From contig JAPLKR010000037.1 in NCBI GenBank assembly GCA_026387965.1, forward strand, positions 1 to 18,555: DNA of 18,555 nt, in the 5' to 3' direction. Position numbers and translations under genes: made by a program. This DNA is from Fusobacteriota bacterium (GTDB taxonomy: Bacteria > Fusobacteriota > Fusobacteriia > JAPLKR01). This document shows positions 15,464-18,555 of this stretch, piece by piece (positions within the stretch are counted from its first letter, which is position 1; each line of letters begins with the position of its first letter). The notes under the pieces are model-generated. The model did not search any database. It was not told the DNA's origin and saw only the letters and a program-made list of their open reading frames with translations.

Positions 15464-16216
15464 GTGAGTACAGTGGTTTTTAAAAAGACAGAAGGATTAA
15501 CGGACAAAACAACACACTATTGCCCAGGATGCACACATGGAATCATACATAGATTGGTCGCTGAAAGCTTAGAGGAATTAGGAGTGCTAGGTGATACAAT
15601 AGGCGTAGCACCGGTAGGGTGTGCTGTTCTTGCTTACAAATATTTCAAATGTGATATGCATCAAGCTGCTCACGGAAGGGCACCCGCTGTGGCGACAGGG
15701 ATTAAAAGAGCAAGGCCTGAAAATGTAGTTTTCACTTATCAGGGGGATGGAGATTTAGCCTCTATCGGAGCCGCTGAAATAGTTCATGCAGCAGCTCGAG
15801 GTGAAAAAATTACAACAATTTTCATCAACAATGCTATTTATGGAATGACGGGGGGGCAAATGGCTCCTACAACATTGATTGGACAAAAAGCTGCGACAGC
15901 ACCCCTTGGAAGAGACCCAAAATTGGCTGGATACCCAATCAAAGTAAGTGAAATGCTTGCCACATTAGAAGGTGCAAAATTTGTTGAGCGAGTGTCAGTA
16001 GATACACCAATTAATGTCAGAAAGGCCAAAAAAGCGATTAAAAGAGCTTTTGAGATTCAACTTTCTGGAGAAGGGTTTGGAATTGTTGAAGTCCTTTCAA
16101 CCTGCCCTACAAACTGGGGGATGAGTGCAATAGAAGCATTAGAATGGCTACGTAAAAATATGATGCCGAAATATCCTTTAGGTAATTTGAGAGATGATAA
16201 TAAGGGGGACAACTAA
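15464..16216 (+). CDS. vorA: 2-oxoacid:ferredoxin oxidoreductase beta subunit (thiamine diphosphate-binding)
   Basis: This is a 250-residue beta subunit that carries thiamine diphosphate. Seen: HYCPGCTHGIIHRL near residue 20, the metal/TPP motif GDGDLASIGAAEIVHAAARGE (about 87-107) followed by INNAIYGMTGGQMAPTT (about 113-130), and the late CPTNWGM. Start is GTG, one base after the vorB stop, with GGAGGG about eight bases upstream. An internal GTG follows at codon 4, but the first fits the ribosome site. All catalytic motifs are present. It lacks an 8Fe ferredoxin domain of its own, so clusters beyond any held by CPGC-type cysteines would have to come from the missing delta subunit or a stand-alone ferredoxin. 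Confidence 0.92.
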   Translation: MSTVVFKKTEGLTDKTTHYCPGCTHGIIHRLVAESLEELGVLGDTIGVAPVGCAVLAYKYFKCDMHQAAHGRAPAVATGIKRARPENVVFTYQGDGDLASIGAAEIVHAAARGEKITTIFINNAIYGMTGGQMAPTTLIGQKAATAPLGRDPKLAGYPIKVSEMLATLEGAKFVERVSVDTPINVRKAKKAIKRAFEIQLSGEGFGIVEVLSTCPTNWGMSAIEALEWLRKNMMPKYPLGNLRDDNKGDN

Positions 16217-16217
16217 T

Positions 16218-16769
16218 ATGACAAGTCAAGCGCTAATTATAGCAGGATTTGGAGGGCAAGGGGTTCTCACGGTTGGGAAACTTTTGGCATATGCAGGAAT
16301 GGTTGCTGGTAAAGAGGTCTCTTGGATGCCTTCTTATGGGCCAGAGATGCGAGGCGGAACCTCAAATTGCCATATCATGATTTCTGATGAATTAATTGGA
16401 TCACCAGTGGTTGCACCGCATGAAGCAACAAGTGTTATTGCTATGAATGGCCCCTCTTTAGATAAATTTGAAGATTGGGTGGCACCAGGGGGACATCTTT
16501 TTATTAATAGTTCGATTATTGAGAGAAAACCGAAAAGAAGTGATATTCACATCCACTATATCGATGCAAATGAGCTTGCAAAAGAAGCTGGAACTATGAA
16601 AGCTGCGAATATGGTGATGCTTGGAAGCTATTTAGCAATATCTAAAGTCCTAATGGAAAAGCAAATTTTAGATGTTTTTACTAAAGTTTTTGGTGAAGAT
16701 AAAGCAAAACTAATACCTTTAAACGAAAAAGCACTTAATTCTGGAAAATGTGCTATAGAAAATAGATAG
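16218..16769 (+). CDS. vorC: 2-oxoacid:ferredoxin oxidoreductase gamma subunit
   Basis: This is a 183-residue gamma subunit (POR/KOR gamma family), with GFGGQGVLTVGKLLAYAGM near the N terminus, SWMPSYGPEMRGGTSNCHI (about 40-58), and GSPVVAPHEATSVIAMN. It completes the alpha-beta-gamma set and contacts the CoA-binding side of the complex. A longer reading from ATG 16194 lies inside vorA and adds a non-family tail. The ATG at 16218, one base after the vorA stop and nine bases after an AAGGGGG site, is preferred. It is the last recognisable enzyme gene of the operon. No terminator hairpin follows before the next gene, so transcription may run on. Confidence 0.92.
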   Translation: MTSQALIIAGFGGQGVLTVGKLLAYAGMVAGKEVSWMPSYGPEMRGGTSNCHIMISDELIGSPVVAPHEATSVIAMNGPSLDKFEDWVAPGGHLFINSSIIERKPKRSDIHIHYIDANELAKEAGTMKAANMVMLGSYLAISKVLMEKQILDVFTKVFGEDKAKLIPLNEKALNSGKCAIENR

Positions 16770-16795
16770 TCAAACCTCAAAAAAATTGATATAAT
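16767..16795 (+). promoter_or_regulatory. Extended -10 promoter for the small orphan gene
   Basis: TAGTCA (16767-16772, 4/6) and, after 17 bases, perfect TATAAT (16790-16795) preceded by TGA. The -35 overlaps the vorC stop. The element TGATATAAT is the same nine bases as in the promoter at 7076-7084. Confidence 0.6.
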
Positions 16796-16822
16796 AAAGA
16801 GAGAATATTTTTGGGGGTTAAA

Positions 16823-17110
16823 ATGACAAAAAAAGATTTTGAACATCTCGATTATGCACAGCTAAAACTCATAAGACATGAATTAGAAGAGGGATTTAAA
16901 GATGAGTTATTTACTTTAGGAAATAATCACTATACAAAACACCTCTATCGTCATGACGAAACAACTGTGGAATTTGACAAAAATATTGAACAAACCATGA
17001 TTCGATTGGACGATATCATAAAATCAATTTCTGCTGTAGAAGAACAATTAAATAATTTCCAACTTAAAATGGATGATATCAGTGTCCCTGTTGGAGCTAT
17101 GTTAAATTAA
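16823..17110 (+). CDS. Small protein of unknown function, probable coiled coil
   Basis: This encodes a 95-residue soluble acidic protein, unrecognised. It begins MTKKDFEHLDYAQLKLIRHELEE-like and from about residue 50 has a helical pattern with hydrophobic residues at heptad spacing (NIEQTMIRLDDIIKSISAVEEQL), suggesting an oligomerising coiled coil. There is no signal peptide, membrane segment or cysteine pair. A TTG at 16811 could extend it by four residues, but GGGGG at 16813-16817 is well placed for the ATG at 16823. It has its own predicted promoter and its stop is inside the downstream terminator stem. Proximity to vorC may be incidental. Confidence 0.65.
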   Translation: MTKKDFEHLDYAQLKLIRHELEEGFKDELFTLGNNHYTKHLYRHDETTVEFDKNIEQTMIRLDDIIKSISAVEEQLNNFQLKMDDISVPVGAMLN

Positions 17111-17151
17111 ATAATAAGGCTGTGCAAATTATGCACAGCCTTATTATTTAA
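17107..17151. terminator. Bidirectional terminator
   Basis: A perfect 20-bp inverted repeat (17107-17126 and 17132-17151) with a 5-base loop, core AAGGCTGTGCA/TGCACAGCCTT. AT-rich outer arms give U-tracts on both strands. The stop codons of the orphan gene (17108-17110) and of the converging MFS gene (17146-17144) both lie in the stem. Confidence 0.92.
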
Positions 17152-18555
17152 GTATAACTTGGTTAATAATAATAACGAGTATTGTTGCTATAATGATGAC
17201 ACTTAGGAGTATCCATATCGACTTATCCTTTTTGGTACTCTTTCCAAATTCAGGATCGATTTTTATAAGTGGTAGAACTGCTAAGGAAGGTAGCATCATT
17301 ATTTGAACAAATAAGAAAAAATGTTTATATCCCATAGCCATTTGCAAAGGGCCGCTATACATTGAAGGTAACATAAGTGCTACAATATTTATTGCAGAAA
17401 GAAAAGCAAAATGTGAGGTTTTAAAGCGGCTATTTCTTACAGTATAAAATAGCACCATTGTAAATGCAGCAAGTGCAAACGTAACAGCAAAATTCTCAAT
17501 CATTTGACACAGAATAATTACAGCCATATTATGTGGTTGGGCATACGCCATATAAATGTAGATTAAGTGTGGAACATTAACTAAAGCATACATGATCCAT
17601 AAAACTTTTTTAATTCCATTTTTATAAATATACAACCCACCTAAACTTCCTGCTAAAAGAATAGCTATTAATACAAACGTATAGCTATAACCGATATAAG
17701 TTGTCGTTAATCCTAACCCACCAGCAGAACGAGGGTCAAGAAGAAATAGAGTTACAACTTTGGAAACAAAATTTTCACCAAGTCTAAAAGTAAAAATAAA
17801 GAGAATACAAACCCATATACCCTCAAGTTGGAAAAATTCTGCAAATACCCCACTCTTCTTTTCTTCGCACGATAATTTTGCTTTTTTATTATTTAATGTA
17901 ATTCTGATAATACGCCAAACAAGTAGAGAAAATCCAATAATAATCATAAGTTTAGGAAATGGCAAAAATTTATAAAGTAAAAGAAGTATAATTGCAAGAA
18001 GTATTGGCCACTCCTTAGCGATATTTTTTAGTTCATTTGGTGTATCAACTTTAACCTCTTTTTTGGGGAGAAAAAATGCGTGGTATATACCTATAAGCAA
18101 GGTGACAATACCTGTGATAATAAGCGCAATTGTCCAGGCGTGAGCCATTCCATATGTCTCAGACTCTTTACCCACGAGAATAAGGATAAATGCTGTGACA
18201 AAAAATTTTGCTAACTGATAGAAAAGTCTTTGCATTCCAACAAAATATGACTGTTGAGCATTTGATAGCGACACCAAATAGAATCCATCGACAGCAATAT
18301 CGTGAGATGATGAGAAGAAGGCCATTGCCCAAAATACAGCGATACTACTTTTGAAGAAAAACATAGCACTACCATCAACATGATTATGAGTTGCTTGAAC
18401 AGTAAATACCACACCAATATAACTGAGAGCCATGAGAATTTCCATGGTATATATCCACCAGCGTTTTGTTTTAGTCACATCGATCAGCCATGACCATAGA
18501 GGTTTTAACCCCCAAGGGAGCATTAAGCTTCCTGTGTACATGGTGATTTGGGAAT
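17144..18555 (-). CDS. AmpG-like MFS transporter, 5' partial
   Basis: This is at least 465 residues of a polytopic membrane protein of the major facilitator superfamily, running off the right edge. The frame remains open upstream of the ATG at 18541 (Ser-Gln-Ile-Thr), and the sequence there already lies inside the domain. The segment LPWGLKPLWSWLIDVTKTKRWWI matches the second-helix and loop region of AmpG-type permeases, and FFSSSHDIAVDGFYLVSL is their fourth-helix motif. About ten further hydrophobic segments follow, with a charged central loop near residues 157-170. AmpG carries muropeptides in Gram-negative bacteria. In other phyla these homologues have unproven substrates, so none is assigned here. 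The gene ends in the shared terminator. Confidence 0.8.
   Translation of the reverse strand, partial: SQITMYTGSLMLPWGLKPLWSWLIDVTKTKRWWIYTMEILMALSYIGVVFTVQATHNHVDGSAMFFFKSSIAVFWAMAFFSSSHDIAVDGFYLVSLSNAQQSYFVGMQRLFYQLAKFFVTAFILILVGKESETYGMAHAWTIALIITGIVTLLIGIYHAFFLPKKEVKVDTPNELKNIAKEWPILLAIILLLLYKFLPFPKLMIIIGFSLLVWRIIRITLNNKKAKLSCEEKKSGVFAEFFQLEGIWVCILFIFTFRLGENFVSKVVTLFLLDPRSAGGLGLTTTYIGYSYTFVLIAILLAGSLGGLYIYKNGIKKVLWIMYALVNVPHLIYIYMAYAQPHNMAVIILCQMIENFAVTFALAAFTMVLFYTVRNSRFKTSHFAFLSAINIVALMLPSMYSGPLQMAMGYKHFFLFVQIMMLPSLAVLPLIKIDPEFGKSTKKDKSIWILLSVIIIATILVIIINQVILK

Noticed and set aside
16194-16217. Upstream ATG for vorC within vorA
   Set aside because: The extension is not family-like, and the ATG at 16218 has the better ribosome site and one-base spacing from vorA.

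Overview
The window comes from an AT-rich bacterium. Nearly every gene has a strong AGGAGG-type ribosome binding site, ATG, GTG and TTG starts all occur, and UGA is used as a stop (hyfC-E-F junction, hyfE, the ATPase gene), so the standard bacterial code applies. The gene content (branched-chain 2-oxoacid:ferredoxin oxidoreductase, leucine dehydrogenase, butyrate kinase, a membrane complex of the hydrogenase-4/complex I superfamily) suggests an obligately anaerobic, amino-acid-fermenting low-GC Firmicute (clostridia-like). I cannot name the genus.

Layout. (1) Positions 1-6336, plus strand: a tight operon hyfB (5' end missing)-hyfC-hyfE-hyfF-hyfG-hyfI. The membrane subunits look intact. The large subunit HyfG lacks all four cysteines that would bind a NiFe centre, so this is an energy-converting-hydrogenase-related (Ehr-type) complex and not a hydrogenase. 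The small subunit HyfI has also lost or moved three of the four ligands of the proximal iron-sulfur cluster, and its N-terminal ferredoxin domain is reduced to one cluster. (2) 6338-7807: a bidirectional terminator, a minus-strand lipoprotein gene, and back-to-back divergent promoters driving the lipoprotein gene and a cysteine-rich DUF5714 protein. (3) 7814-8415: a decayed kinase-like pseudogene with three nonsense codons and a frameshift. (4) 8472-11373: a cytosolic serine beta-lactamase-family hydrolase converging on a YgiQ-type radical SAM protein, with a shared perfect 21-bp terminator stem. (5) 11537-16769: a catabolic operon, promoter-leucine dehydrogenase-hairpin-butyrate kinase-P-loop ATPase-VorB-VorA-VorC. 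Between the ATPase and vorB a deletion appears to have removed the end of the ATPase gene and almost all of the ferredoxin-like vorD; only its last 14 or so codons survive, out of frame. (6) 16823-18555: a 95-residue orphan protein with its own promoter, another shared terminator, and an AmpG-like MFS transporter running off the right edge.

How the parts work together (inference). Leucine dehydrogenase deaminates branched-chain amino acids, VOR converts the 2-oxoacids to acyl-CoA and reduces ferredoxin, and butyrate kinase makes ATP from the acyl-phosphate. The phosphotransacylase that would link the last two steps is not in this window. The reduced ferredoxin could in principle feed an ion-pumping membrane complex, but the Ehr-like complex here cannot make H2 at a NiFe site and has an unusual redox arm. 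The most notable points are the remodelled redox arm of HyfG/HyfI and the vorD remnant. No tRNA, rRNA, CRISPR array or insertion sequence was seen.
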